A DNA stretch of 34,899 nucleotides from Calothrix sp. MO_192.B10 (GTDB lineage: Bacteria > Cyanobacteriota > Cyanobacteriia > Cyanobacteriales > Nostocaceae): contig JASJDS010000024.1 of the NCBI GenBank assembly GCA_030065055.1, positions 1 to 34,899 of the forward strand, given 5' to 3'. The translations under genes were made by a program, and so were the position numbers. The notes below the pieces were generated by a model. It saw nothing but the letters and a program-made list of their open reading frames with translations, did not search any database and was not told the origin of the DNA. Positions 8,883 through 17,486 of the stretch are shown here, one piece after another (the stretch's first letter is position 1; every line of letters begins with the position of its first letter).

Positions 8883-10568
8883 ATGGAAAAGGGTTATACA
8901 GACAAAGCATACCGTTGGAATCGTGAAAACTACTCTAGTAGACGGCGTTATGTGGACATTTGGTCATTTGTTTTGACCTTAATGTTCAAACTATGGTTAA
9001 ACAAAAAATCATGGAGTTATTCCGGCGGAATGACCGAAGCCAAACGTGCTGCTAGACGTAAAAAACAAGCGGTTTGGATTCGCAATACCCTGCTTGATCT
9101 AGGTCCGACTTTTATTAAAGTTGGGCAGTTATTTTCCACCCGCGCTGATATATTTCCCAGTGAATATGTGGAAGAGTTGAGTAAACTCCAAGATAAAGTC
9201 CCAGCATTTAACTACGAACAAGTAGAGACAATCGTCGAAAAAGAACTGGGTCGCAAAATTCCCCAATTATTTGATGATTTTGAACCAGTTCCTCTGGCAG
9301 CCGCTAGTTTGGGACAAGTACATAAAGCGACTTTACACAGCAAAGAAGCTGTTGTTGTCAAGGTACAACGTCCCGGATTAAAAAAGTTATTTGAAATCGA
9401 TTTACAAATTCTCAAAGGTATTGCCTATTATTTCCAAAGACATCCTGAATGGGGTAGGGGTCGAGATTGGCTGGGGATATATGAGGAATGTTGTCGCATT
9501 CTGTGGGAAGAAATTGATTATTTGCGGGAAGGGCGCAATGCTGATACTTTTCGCCGGAATTTTCGCAATGAAGATTGGGTAAAAGTACCACGAGTCTATT
9601 GGCGTTATGCCTCAACTAAAGTACTGACTTTAGAATACGTTCCTGGAATCAAAATTAGCCAATATGCAGCTCTAGAAGCTGCGGGTTTGGATCGTCAGGT
9701 TTTAGCAAATTTAGGAGCAAAAGCTTACCTACACCAACTCCTGAATAATGGCTTCTTCCATGCCGATCCCCACCCCGGCAATATTGCCGTTAGTCCCGAA
9801 GGAAACTTAATCTTTTATGATTTTGGCATGATGGGGGAAATTAAATCCAACATCCGGGAAGGACTGATGGAGACCCTGTTTGGTGTAGCACAAAAAGATG
9901 GCGATCGCGTAGTTCGCTCCCTAATTAATTTAGGAGCTTTAGCACCGGTAGAAGATATAGGACCGGTACGGCGATCAGTGCAATATATGTTGGATAATTT
10001 CATGGATAAGCCTTTTGAGGCTCAGTCCGTGGCCGCCATTAGTGACGATTTGTATGAAATCGCTTATAATCAGCCTTTTAGATTCCCTGCAACTTTTACT
10101 TTTGTCATGCGTGCTTTCTCAACTTTAGAGGGAGTAGGAAAGGGATTAGACCCCAATTTTAATTTTATGGAAGTTGCCAAACCCTATGCAATGCAGCTTA
10201 TGAGCAATATGAATGATTCTGAGAGAAATACTTTTCTCAATGAATTGAGTCGGCAAGCTGTGCAAGTCAGCAACACAGCCCTAGGATTACCCCGGAGATT
10301 AGAAGATACCCTTGATAGATTAGAACGAGGGGATGTGCGTCTGAGATTTCGCTCAATTGAAACGGAACGTTTGCTGCGCCGTCAGAGTAATATCCAATTG
10401 AGTATGACTTACTCTGTAATTATCAGTGGTTTCACCCTTTCTGCCACAATTTTATTGCTTAAAGATTATATATGGTTAGCGGTATTTGCTGGTTTAATTG
10501 CAGCAACTGTATCATGGTTGCTAATTAGACTACTTTTACGCTTAGACCGTTATGACCGTATGTATTAA
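8883..10568 (+). CDS. ABC1/UbiB (AarF) family atypical kinase
   Basis: A 561-aa membrane-associated protein-kinase-like ATPase. It shows the family hallmarks in order: KVGQ (79-82) of the KxGQ motif, the Ala-rich loop AAASLGQ (139-145), VVVKV with Lys160, catalytic HADPHPGN (293-300) and DFG (313-315). Two C-terminal hydrophobic segments (about 505-550) fit membrane anchoring. UbiB/ABC1 proteins support isoprenoid-quinone or lipid metabolism; in cyanobacteria and plastids they are linked to plastoquinone/tocopherol and plastoglobule-type functions. The PP2C gene starts 18 nt downstream, suggesting co-transcription. Several paralogues usually exist per genome, so no exact name is given. Confidence 0.95.
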   Translation: MEKGYTDKAYRWNRENYSSRRRYVDIWSFVLTLMFKLWLNKKSWSYSGGMTEAKRAARRKKQAVWIRNTLLDLGPTFIKVGQLFSTRADIFPSEYVEELSKLQDKVPAFNYEQVETIVEKELGRKIPQLFDDFEPVPLAAASLGQVHKATLHSKEAVVVKVQRPGLKKLFEIDLQILKGIAYYFQRHPEWGRGRDWLGIYEECCRILWEEIDYLREGRNADTFRRNFRNEDWVKVPRVYWRYASTKVLTLEYVPGIKISQYAALEAAGLDRQVLANLGAKAYLHQLLNNGFFHADPHPGNIAVSPEGNLIFYDFGMMGEIKSNIREGLMETLFGVAQKDGDRVVRSLINLGALAPVEDIGPVRRSVQYMLDNFMDKPFEAQSVAAISDDLYEIAYNQPFRFPATFTFVMRAFSTLEGVGKGLDPNFNFMEVAKPYAMQLMSNMNDSERNTFLNELSRQAVQVSNTALGLPRRLEDTLDRLERGDVRLRFRSIETERLLRRQSNIQLSMTYSVIISGFTLSATILLLKDYIWLAVFAGLIAATVSWLLIRLLLRLDRYDRMY

Positions 10569-10586
10569 TAATGTTCAAATAAATTT

Positions 10587-11315
10587 ATGAAAATTAATTT
10601 TACGGGTCTGAGCGATCCGGGGCTGATTCGCTCTAGCAACCAAGATGCTTACTATACTGACCCAGAAGGACGGTTTTTTATCGTTGCTGATGGCATGGGT
10701 GGTCATGCAGGAGGAGAAGAAGCAAGCCGGATTGCAACTGAGGAAATTCAAAAATATTTGCTCAACAATTGGGATTCCCCTAAATCTGGGCAACAAATAT
10801 TACAAGAAGCCTGTTTCCAAGCTAATGAAGCTATTTTGCAAGATCAGCAAAATCACCCCGAACGCGCTGATATGGGTACAACCGTAGTTGCCGTTATGCT
10901 CCGTCCAGGAGAGTCACCTTGGTTTGCCCATGTGGGAGATTCCAGGCTCTACCGTTTCCGGGATTCCCAATTACAACAAATTACCCAAGACCACACTTGG
11001 GTAGCACGGGCTTTGAAAATGGGTGATATTTCCCCAGAAGAAGCACGGGTTCATCCCTTCCGTCATGTCTTATCCCGCTGCTTAGGTCGTGAAGACCTGA
11101 TGGAAATTGATGTACAACCCCTTGATGTGGAAAAGAGCGATCGCCTCCTATTATGCAGTGATGGCTTGACTGAAGAACTGATTGACGAAAAAATAGCTTC
11201 CTGCTTGCAAGAGCATTCCCTACTGGAAAAAACTGCTATGTTTCTTGTCGAAGGAGCTAAACAAGAAGGTGGTCACGACAATATCACAGTGGTAATTGTG
11301 GCTTTTGAAGATTAA
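10587..11315 (+). CDS. PP2C-type protein serine/threonine phosphatase
   Basis: A 242-aa single-domain PPM phosphatase, typical of the bacterial Stp1/PphA length. Metal-binding aspartates appear in RSSNQDAYY (D20) and VADGMGGHAGGE (D35); further motifs are HVGDSRLYR, LLCSDGLTEE and GGHDNITVV. No signal peptide or transmembrane helix. In cyanobacteria, PphA of this class dephosphorylates the nitrogen regulator PII; other members reverse Hanks-kinase phosphorylation. It lies 18 nt after the UbiB-type kinase gene, and a Hanks-type kinase lies 1.75 kb further on. Which substrate it serves cannot be told. Confidence 0.95.
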   Translation: MKINFTGLSDPGLIRSSNQDAYYTDPEGRFFIVADGMGGHAGGEEASRIATEEIQKYLLNNWDSPKSGQQILQEACFQANEAILQDQQNHPERADMGTTVVAVMLRPGESPWFAHVGDSRLYRFRDSQLQQITQDHTWVARALKMGDISPEEARVHPFRHVLSRCLGREDLMEIDVQPLDVEKSDRLLLCSDGLTEELIDEKIASCLQEHSLLEKTAMFLVEGAKQEGGHDNITVVIVAFED

Positions 11316-11321
11316 TTTTGT

Positions 11322-11349
11322 GGGGAGTAGGTTGTTGTGCTACTTCCCA
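11322..11349 (+). terminator. Hairpin after PP2C gene, possible terminator
   Basis: GGGAGTAG pairs with CTACTTCCC (one bulged base) around a 9-nt loop, 7 nt after the stop codon. No T-run follows, so factor-independent termination is doubtful. Confidence 0.3.
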
Positions 11350-11597
11350 TTCTCAGTTAGCCTCCTGCACTCTTGTGCTGCGCTAACAGTTCTCAATTGT
11401 TAAGCCCATCGATCAATCGAGGCAAGTATTAACACCCAACCTATCTGAGAAAGTTCCCAGGAAAATTAGTAAATATACTTAGCGTTTTGTTCATTCTGAG
11501 CTTTTTTCCTATTTACAAGTTGATAAAAATGTTTTAACCCTCCTTAAATATTTTGGGAGGTCATATTTCAGATCATAGATGGTTGACACCTTGCACA

Positions 11598-11638
11598 CTA
11601 TCAGGTAAAGCGAATATCATCTCGCTTAAACCTGATAG
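11598..11638 (+). promoter_or_regulatory. Long hairpin upstream of nblA
   Basis: CTATCAGGT pairs with ACCTGATAG, then a 1x2 internal loop, then AAGCGA with TCGCTT around an 8-nt loop: 15 base pairs in 41 nt. It lies about 250 nt before the nblA start. It could be an operator palindrome, an mRNA leader structure or an unrelated repeat. Confidence 0.4.
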
Positions 11639-11885
11639 CTTATCATTCCCAACTGGCGATGACCGAAATTCGTCCCAGGGGATTTGAAGTTTATATTATC
11701 AGTTCAGTCAGGATCGGAGTTAATTCACCAATATTACCCATGTCAACATGGGCAATTTATCCAGAAAATTGCTATGTTATTAGAACATGGGTACTATCTC
11801 GGTACTCCCTATTTGTGCATCGTACTTGCCAGATTACAAAAAGTAATCTCAATCGAACAAATAAGTTGTTTTTGGAGTCAATATT

Positions 11886-12080
11886 ATGAACAATCCTAAA
11901 CTATCCTTAGAGCAGCAATTTAGTATACGCTCATTTGCCACTCAGGTACAAGGTATGAGCCACGAACAAGCTAAAGATTTCCTCGTTAAGCTCTATGAAC
12001 AAATGGTCGTCAGAGAAGCCACTTACCAAGAACTTCTCAAGCATCAATGGGGCTTAGATTCGGGTTCCACTTTGGCATAA
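11886..12080 (+). CDS. nblA: Phycobilisome degradation protein NblA
   Basis: A 64-aa protein of normal NblA length. It shows the family pattern: 'LSLEQQFSIRSFATQV' N-terminal helix, MSHEQAKDFLVKLYEQM central helix, and the C-terminal LLKHQWG motif. NblA acts as an adaptor that binds phycobiliproteins and recruits the Clp protease to dismantle phycobilisomes, mainly under nitrogen or other nutrient starvation. A GGAG ribosome site lies about 10 nt before the ATG. A fragment resembling its central helix lies 90 nt downstream. NblA genes are typically starvation-induced; no perfect GTAN8TAC NtcA site was found upstream. Confidence 0.93.
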   Translation: MNNPKLSLEQQFSIRSFATQVQGMSHEQAKDFLVKLYEQMVVREATYQELLKHQWGLDSGSTLA

Positions 12081-12488
12081 ATGATTTCGTAATGTCGCAG
12101 TGGGCGACCTCCTTCTCTTGCTTGGTTCCCAGATTGGAAAAAAGCTGGGGATGTCGGGGCGTCAACTATAAAACAAGCTAAAGATTTGCTTCTCAAGCTG
12201 AAGTAAACGCGAAAAATCATAAATATCAGTATTCTGCTAGATTTACAGCAGAGAATACCAGGATGGTTAATTAGTATAGATAATACGCTTCAATCAACAA
12301 CCTTCATTTGCCTTAGTTGTCTAAACTATGGCGAACTATGGCAAGCTATAATTTGACGTAATCAACACTTTAAAATATCCAAAATTAATTATATATCTGA
12401 ATAAATTCATATTCAAGCTGGCAAGCAATGCTTTTTAATAAAACTTAATGTAGGATGATGTTTGCCACTAAAGAATAGTTAAAATTCT
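12081..12488. other. Gap with possible nblA-like remnant
   Basis: No intact gene. The segment 12171-12206 encodes KQAKDLLLKLK-stop in one plus frame, similar to the EQAKDFLVKLYEQ helix of nblA, sharing a 16-nt identical run. The rest shows nothing recognisable. Confidence 0.4.
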
Positions 12489-12899
12489 ATGTCAACTCTT
12501 ATCCGTCAGGGATTACCTTTACTGCTTGCGGTTCTGTTCTGGATGCCTATGGCAGCTTGTAACGGGAAAAATACAGTAATTAGTAAAATATCCCAGACCG
12601 AACTTATTACCCAAATACAAGCCAAACAGCCCCCTGTAATTCTCGATGTTCGCACCAAAAAAGAATATGATGCCGGTCACATTCCAGGGGCGATTAACAT
12701 TGACTTTAAGCAACTCAAACAGCGTATTAATGAGATTTATCCCTTGAAAAATTCCACTTTAGTTGTGTATTGCGAACGAGGCATCAGAGCTAAAATCGCA
12801 CAAGCAACTTTATACCAAGCAGGATTTCAATCAATTCTCCATCTGGAAGGTGATATTTCAGGATGGCGTAGCAAATCTCTTCCCCTTGAGTTTAACTAA
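12489..12899 (+). CDS. Rhodanese-like domain lipoprotein
   Basis: A 136-aa protein with an N-terminal hydrophobic segment (8-22) ending in MAAC, with C24 as the likely lipidation site, so probably membrane-anchored outside the cytoplasm. The remainder is one rhodanese domain: 'VILDVRTKKEYDAGHIPGAINI' and active-site loop starting at C95 (CERGIRA), followed by a GFQSILHLEGDISGW ending. Single-domain rhodaneses transfer sulfane sulfur or act as redox sensors. The catalytic cysteine is present, so activity is possible. No operon partner: the next gene is convergent. Confidence 0.88.
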   Translation: MSTLIRQGLPLLLAVLFWMPMAACNGKNTVISKISQTELITQIQAKQPPVILDVRTKKEYDAGHIPGAINIDFKQLKQRINEIYPLKNSTLVVYCERGIRAKIAQATLYQAGFQSILHLEGDISGWRSKSLPLEFN

Positions 12900-13068
12900 T
12901 ACCAATTCTGTATGAGACCGCGCTAGGGCGAACAGCAAACCCTACTTATACCAAGTTGCGTTCTATCGTAGTAGTTCGAGTCCATGAGATTGCTACTCTG
13001 CGAGAAGCCGCTAACGCGTCTACGGAGCGTCGCAATGACAGGGTACTATCTTTGAATGCAACTGAGTA
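12900..13068. repeat. Dispersed repeat, GATTGCTACTC...GCAATGACA family
   Basis: A GATTGCTACTCTGCGAGAAGCC stretch (shortened here to its core GATTGCTACTC) ends in CGCAATGACA at about 12991-13040. The same pattern recurs at 18187-18247 between kdpB and kdpC, marking a dispersed cyanobacterial intergenic repeat. Confidence 0.5.
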
Positions 13069-14697
13069 TTAGTTACTACTTGATAGATCCACAGGGGAAT
13101 CTGTGTTAATAGCTTCTAACTTGACTAGTACTTCTGGCTTGATTTTTTCGTACTCTCTTTTCAGTAAACTTTTACTCATCTGAGGATTAGCTGTCGAGAC
13201 AATAGTACTGCTCATTTTTACCCATTTTTGCAGTCTTTGGCTTTGGGCAGTAGCAATACTAGAAACTAGAGTATGACTGCAATGGTGTGGTTCTTCTCTA
13301 GCAAAAAATAATAATTGATATTTGCCGATTTTTCCGAGTAAAGTGGTAACCTGTTCTCCAAATTTACTCTTTAGATCCAAATAGTAAGGCAGCCATTTTG
13401 CACCGTGCTTGCGGTTATAGATAGTCGTAATCCATAACATCATGGGATGGGGATTAGTGATAAACAAAAATTGATTGTATCGCGTACAAACTAAACGTTT
13501 TTTAATTTCCTCTTTAGATAACATTACCCATAAAGTAGGTATTAATTCTTCATTTGCTCGCATTAATTGAGGAAAAACTATATCGGCGATCGGTTTATTT
13601 TTAGGCCAGGAAACTTCTTTACCTAGTTCGGGATATGATGGTGAAATTTCGGGTATATCTGGGATACCTTGGTTATTTTTGCTGTTTTCCTCGATTTGAA
13701 TGGGAAAATTAGGTTTTTCCGGTTCTACTTTAGCAATTTCTTTACTAACACTAGGGTTAGGGGTACTAGGAGCAGGATTGCTGCTATCATTATTTTTTTG
13801 TTCTAGCTTAGATAGTAATTGAAGAATATGACCGATATTTTGAGGGCGATCGCTTGGTGATTTTGCTAAACAGCTATTTATCAGTTCTTCTAGTTCTTTT
13901 GGTATTTTAATTTGGGGAGCAACCTCGGCAAAGCTGCGGGGTTGTTCATAATGATGTACCTTGTACCAGGCTCCAAAGGAGTGAGTCTCTGGCAAAAAAG
14001 GCATTTTGCCTGTGAGCATTTCAAACATCATCACTCCCAAACTATAAATATCGGAACGGTTATCTAATTCCTTTCCTTCCATTTGTTCGGGAGAAGAGTA
14101 AGCCAAGGTTCCTAAATAGTATTTAGTCTGCTCACCATCTGACTGTACTAATTTGGCAATTCCAAAATCGAGAACTTTGACTAACTCTCCCAAACTAGGG
14201 TCTTGGAGCACCAGCATATTACTGGGTTTGATATCGCGGTGAATAATGGGAAAAATTTTGCCATCTATAGGGATACCATCGTGGGCACACTGCAAACCAA
14301 GACATATTTGCCTTGCCATACTCAAGAATCTGATTACAGATGGTGTTTGGGCGCGAATAACCTGACTGAGACTAGTTCCTTCTAGATATTCCATCACATA
14401 GAATGGGGTTTTATTTTCATCTACCCCATAGTCCATTACCCGTACAATGTGGATACTTTTTTGTCCCAGTAAAGCACAGGTTTTTGCTTCGCGCTCAAAG
14501 CGTTCCTGCATCCGCATTTTGGGATTTTGAATTGATAGTGAAAGAAATTTAACTGCTACAGGCACTCCTCCTAATAATAGGTCTTGAGCTAGATAAACTC
14601 GACCCATGGCTCCAGTACCAACTAGTTCTTGAAGCTTGTAACGGTTCATGAGCGAGCGACCAATGTTTGGATCTGCCATAGTAGTTTTGACTTTCAT
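13069..14697 (-). CDS. Hanks-type serine/threonine protein kinase
   Basis: A 542-aa kinase. N-terminal kinase domain about 20-295: Gly loop GTGAMGRV (27-34), Lys50 in VAVKF, catalytic HRDIKPSN (153-160), DFG (177-179), and GTLAYSSPEQ activation segment. A Pro/Ser/Glu-rich linker (about 300-375) leads to a conserved-looking globular C-terminal region (380-510) rich in aromatic residues, of unknown function. No transmembrane helix, so cytosolic, unlike PASTA-type PknB. ATG 14679 (MADPNIG) is an alternative start 6 residues in. The convergent rhodanese and the upstream repeat element give no operon partner. Confidence 0.93.
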   Translation of the reverse strand: MKVKTTMADPNIGRSLMNRYKLQELVGTGAMGRVYLAQDLLLGGVPVAVKFLSLSIQNPKMRMQERFEREAKTCALLGQKSIHIVRVMDYGVDENKTPFYVMEYLEGTSLSQVIRAQTPSVIRFLSMARQICLGLQCAHDGIPIDGKIFPIIHRDIKPSNMLVLQDPSLGELVKVLDFGIAKLVQSDGEQTKYYLGTLAYSSPEQMEGKELDNRSDIYSLGVMMFEMLTGKMPFLPETHSFGAWYKVHHYEQPRSFAEVAPQIKIPKELEELINSCLAKSPSDRPQNIGHILQLLSKLEQKNNDSSNPAPSTPNPSVSKEIAKVEPEKPNFPIQIEENSKNNQGIPDIPEISPSYPELGKEVSWPKNKPIADIVFPQLMRANEELIPTLWVMLSKEEIKKRLVCTRYNQFLFITNPHPMMLWITTIYNRKHGAKWLPYYLDLKSKFGEQVTTLLGKIGKYQLLFFAREEPHHCSHTLVSSIATAQSQRLQKWVKMSSTIVSTANPQMSKSLLKREYEKIKPEVLVKLEAINTDSPVDLSSSN

Positions 14698-15174
14698 GTT
14701 TATAAATGGTAATGGTTAATTAAAGTAATTTAATATACAAGACTTAATATTCAAATACCCTGCATAGAAGCTGACTTTTCACGGGAAACTAGGTTACTTT
14801 TTCCATGTATAGCACTACGAAATTAGGTTAGGACATCCTTGAATGCAGCAAACCCATGAGCAGTCAACTTTTGACTTTTGAATGCGTGACTTTTGACTTG
14901 CGCGTAGCGCTATATGTCCCTTACCCGTCATTCAATTTTGGATTTTGGATTTTGGATTGACCCCATGTCATTTGCCCGGAGGCTTGAAATAACGATAGAA
15001 CCCTTTGTTTTTCTCCACGGATAAATCCAACAGAGAAGTGCGGTCTTGTGGAGCCAGTCCGGTCTTGGGGTCTCCCCAAATGGAGGAACTGGCGTGGTCT
15101 CCCACGCTTGTGCAAATGGCGTGGTTTCCCACCAAGAGGAACTTCGGGGGGCTTGTATCCAGTTTATTTTTCGG
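14698..15174. other. Gap with TIR element and short repeats
   Basis: No gene is supported. It contains a family A miniature element (14808-14914), a GGATTTT heptamer run at about 14938-14957 and short GGCGTGGT(C/T)TCCCAC repeats at about 15091-15137. Confidence 0.5.
14808..14914. mobile_element. Miniature TIR element, family A copy 2
   Basis: Left end TATAGCACTACG (14808-14819) and right end CGTAGCGCTATA (14903-14914), one mismatch between arms. The interior is diverged from copies 1 and 3 and filled with TTTTGACT-type heptamers, so only ends, size and overall plan are shared. Confidence 0.55.
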
Positions 15175-15624
15175 TCAATTGCTTGGTTGACGCTCCAAAC
15201 TGGCTTCCATAGTTATATTCAAGAAATGACCTGCTAAAATTCCACAAGTTAGGTAGTAGGTATCATCATTAATCCGGTGTAGGGTCTCAAAACCGCTACG
15301 ACGTTGTTTATCGCTCAATACCCAATAACGCTGTACAATCGTATCTGGACAAATCCAACCTTCCCCTTCTACTTGCCCCAAGAATCCATGTTGTAGTAAA
15401 AAAGTATACTGACGCTCCCCATTGTCTAAACGACCTTTATACTGGAAAGCAATATCAGAGCGATCGCTATCGGGAAAAATGAGTTTTGTAGCCATTGTGA
15501 ACCAATTATCTCGATTCCACGCCACAAGAGTCATCCCCTTAAGGTTAATTGGCATTTGATTGCGTTCTAGCCAACTTCCTTGTAGTATCCAACGTCCTGG
15601 TTCTAATAAAAAAGTGTGGGTCAT
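15175..15624 (-). CDS. Conserved hypothetical, beta-rich small protein
   Basis: A 149-aa soluble protein I cannot assign to a named family. It is rich in aromatic residues and alternating hydrophobic strands (GRWILQGSWLERN at 10-22, then MTLVAWNRDNWFTMATKLIF, YTFLLQHGFLGQVEGEGW, IVQRYWVLSD, and FETLHRINDDTYYLTCGI). The pattern suggests a small beta-barrel of the lipocalin/fatty-acid-binding type, which is only a guess from strand spacing. No signal peptide. The codon use and length look like a genuine gene. A TCAGTTA heptamer run lies immediately upstream of its start (15625-15660), so any promoter must be beyond or within it. Confidence 0.6.
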   Translation of the reverse strand: MTHTFLLEPGRWILQGSWLERNQMPINLKGMTLVAWNRDNWFTMATKLIFPDSDRSDIAFQYKGRLDNGERQYTFLLQHGFLGQVEGEGWICPDTIVQRYWVLSDKQRRSGFETLHRINDDTYYLTCGILAGHFLNITMEASLERQPSN

Positions 15625-15908
15625 TTCAGTTATCAGTTATCAGTTATCAGTTATCAGTTATTTATTATTTATTAGTGTCTTCATCAGTTCTTAGGCTGGT
15701 TTTCTCCACTTATAGGTAATAGATACACGGAGTGGGAATACTTCCATAGGTCATTACAAATCCATGCCCAGGGTAGAAACTGCGATGAATGGACAATTGA
15801 TAGCAAAATTATTTTTGATCTGACATTGGAGGCTATTAAAATTACGATTCCACGAACAACAGAAAACTGCTCTGTTGACTCATTCATGGGGTAGTAATTC
15901 TAAATTTT
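15625..15908. other. Heptamer array and start-less open frame
   Basis: AGTTATC heptamers fill about 15629-15659. A plus-strand frame of 72 codons, 15676-15894, has no ATG near its beginning but reads like protein (for example WTIDSKIIFDLTLEAIKIT). It may be a decayed gene fragment. The opposite-strand open frame 15684-15887 looks less protein-like. Confidence 0.35.
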
Positions 15909-17114
15909 TCATTCTAAATTTTTCATTTTAAATTCTAAATTCTCCTTGACCTCCGTAATGGATGTATCTAATGCCTCGCACACTTCACCCAAAGGCAGAT
16001 TAAGTTTAGCCCCCGTGGCACTAGGTAAGTTACCAGGAATACTTAGCTGTCGCCAGTATGCCAAAACAGCAAAGGCGATCGCTTCTTTAAAATCTGCACT
16101 TAGTCCTAGCTCATCTGTGGTTAATACAGACACAGATGGTAATAAAAGTTGCAATCTATGTTTAAAATAGAGATTGCGGCTCCCACCTCCACACAACAAT
16201 ACTTGTTGGGGCATTTGTGGCAAAAAGCTATGATAACTATGAGCAATGCTACCAGCAGTAAGTTCTGTCAAAGTAGCCAGTAAATCTGCTGGTGAGAGTT
16301 GATATGGTAGAGCATCCTGTAAACATTGTTCCCAGTATTCCCTGCCAAATAACTCTCGTCCGGTAGATTTTGGTGGTGGTAAATGAAAGTATTCTTGCTG
16401 TAGCCATTGGGTGACTAATGGTTGACAAGGAGTACCACTAGCAGCCCAGGCTCCATCTTTGTCGTAGGTTTGAGTTCCCCCACTTAAATGTTGTACTGCC
16501 AAATCTAACAGGCTATTTCCTGGTCCGGTATCCCAAGCGCGAATTTTTGTTAACCAGTTTTCACTCCTGGGTGGCATATAAGTAACATTACCAATACCAC
16601 CAACATTTTGGATACATCTAGTATGTTGGGGATGGGAGAATAAGGCGGCATCTACGCGAGGTACAAGGGGAGCGCCGTGACCACCGGCAGCTATATCTGC
16701 TGCCCGAAAGTTGGTCACAGTAGTAATACCAGTTAAATTGGCAATGACTGCGCCACGTCCTAGTTGCAGGCTATAACCGAGAGATACGTCCCCTCCTGGC
16801 TGTGGTGGTCGATGATACACAGTTTGACCGTGTGAACCGATGAGAGATGCTGGAGATTGACCGATTTGAATTGTTTGCGCGGCTTGGGCAAAATAAGTAG
16901 CGATCGCATCATCTAATTGTGCTAGTTCTATCATAGAAATGCGATCGCCAGCACAAACAGCTAAGATGCGTTCTCTAAGTTCCGGTGGATAGGAATAGGT
17001 AGCCCCAGCTACTAATTCAATTTTGATGTCTAAATCTGTACCGGAAATATCTACTAAGGCAGCATCAATTCCGTCTACGGATGTACCACTAATTAAGCCT
17101 ATTACAAGAGTCAT
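15909..17114 (-). CDS. anmK: Anhydro-N-acetylmuramic acid kinase
   Basis: A 401-aa AnmK. The N-terminal ATP-binding motif [12 protein letters not shown] (6-17) and later [32 protein letters not shown] and LLCGGGSRN motifs are characteristic. AnmK opens the anhydro ring of cell-wall-derived 1,6-anhydro-MurNAc and phosphorylates it to MurNAc-6-P, part of peptidoglycan recycling. The last residues ([10 protein letters not shown]) are encoded by an AATTT(A/T)-type short repeat, so the C-terminus has been extended or replaced by repeat sequence. Isolated, minus strand, downstream of the kdp cluster but 371 nt away. Confidence 0.95.
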   Translation of the reverse strand: MTLVIGLISGTSVDGIDAALVDISGTDLDIKIELVAGATYSYPPELRERILAVCAGDRISMIELAQLDDAIATYFAQAAQTIQIGQSPASLIGSHGQTVYHRPPQPGGDVSLGYSLQLGRGAVIANLTGITTVTNFRAADIAAGGHGAPLVPRVDAALFSHPQHTRCIQNVGGIGNVTYMPPRSENWLTKIRAWDTGPGNSLLDLAVQHLSGGTQTYDKDGAWAASGTPCQPLVTQWLQQEYFHLPPPKSTGRELFGREYWEQCLQDALPYQLSPADLLATLTELTAGSIAHSYHSFLPQMPQQVLLCGGGSRNLYFKHRLQLLLPSVSVLTTDELGLSADFKEAIAFAVLAYWRQLSIPGNLPSATGAKLNLPLGEVCEALDTSITEVKENLEFKMKNLE

Positions 17115-17486
17115 TTAATTTTGGATTTTGGATTGTATGAATTTTTAATGATTGGCTAGGTTGAAAATGGTTGATAGTTGTTAGTTGTTAGTTGTTAGTT
17201 GTTAGTTGATGGTTGACAAATCAGCGCGGAGTAGGGGCGCATTGCGTGCGCCCTTGAAGAATTAGTCACCCCCGCATTTTCAGATACGCAGGTTGTGGGA
17301 TTTGACCGTGGGAGACTAGCTTGAAAATAGTTCATCAGCGCGGTGTAGGGGCGCATTGCGTGCGCCCTTGAAGAATTAGTCACCCCCGCATTTTCAGATA
17401 CGCAGGTTGTGGGATTTGACCGTGGGGGGCTAACTTGAAAATTGGTGAAGGTGGGAAAGGAAGAAGACAAAATGATTGGTCAATCA
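17115..17486. other. anmK-kdpC gap filled by tandem repeats
   Basis: It contains a TTGTTAG heptamer run (about 17176-17206) and two 114-bp tandem units (17220-17447). No gene: the minus-strand open frame across both units merely reads the repeat twice. Confidence 0.6.
17220..17447. repeat. 114-bp direct tandem repeat, two units
   Basis: Units at 17220-17333 and 17334-17447 differ at only a handful of positions. Each contains a GGGCGCA-TTGCG-TGCGCCC hairpin (first one at 17235-17253) and an ACGCAGGTTGTGGGATTTGA segment. High identity points to recent duplication. Confidence 0.85.

Larger units (their letters stand above)
11316..11885. other. nblA upstream region
   Basis: A 570-nt gap with no supported gene; overlapping open frames at 11659-11899 lack protein-like character. 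It contains two long hairpins (11598-11638 and 11737-11752) and a weak hairpin just after the PP2C stop (11322-11349). GGAG at about 11875 is a good ribosome site for nblA. This region should contain the nblA promoter(s). Confidence 0.5.

Noticed and set aside
11791-11805. NtcA-like site GTA-N9-TAC upstream of nblA
   Set aside because: The spacing is nine, not the eight required by the GTAN8TAC consensus, so it is not called.
11659-11899. Two overlapping open frames before nblA
   Set aside because: Neither reads like a protein; they overlap each other and the nblA leader.
15629-15659. Regular repeat array that might suggest CRISPR
   Set aside because: The seven-base units are contiguous with no spacers; this and similar arrays are short tandem repeats, not CRISPR.
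17195-17470. 91-aa minus-strand open frame with internal repeat
   Set aside because: It only translates the 114-bp tandem DNA repeat and resembles no protein; its apparent repeat comes from the DNA.
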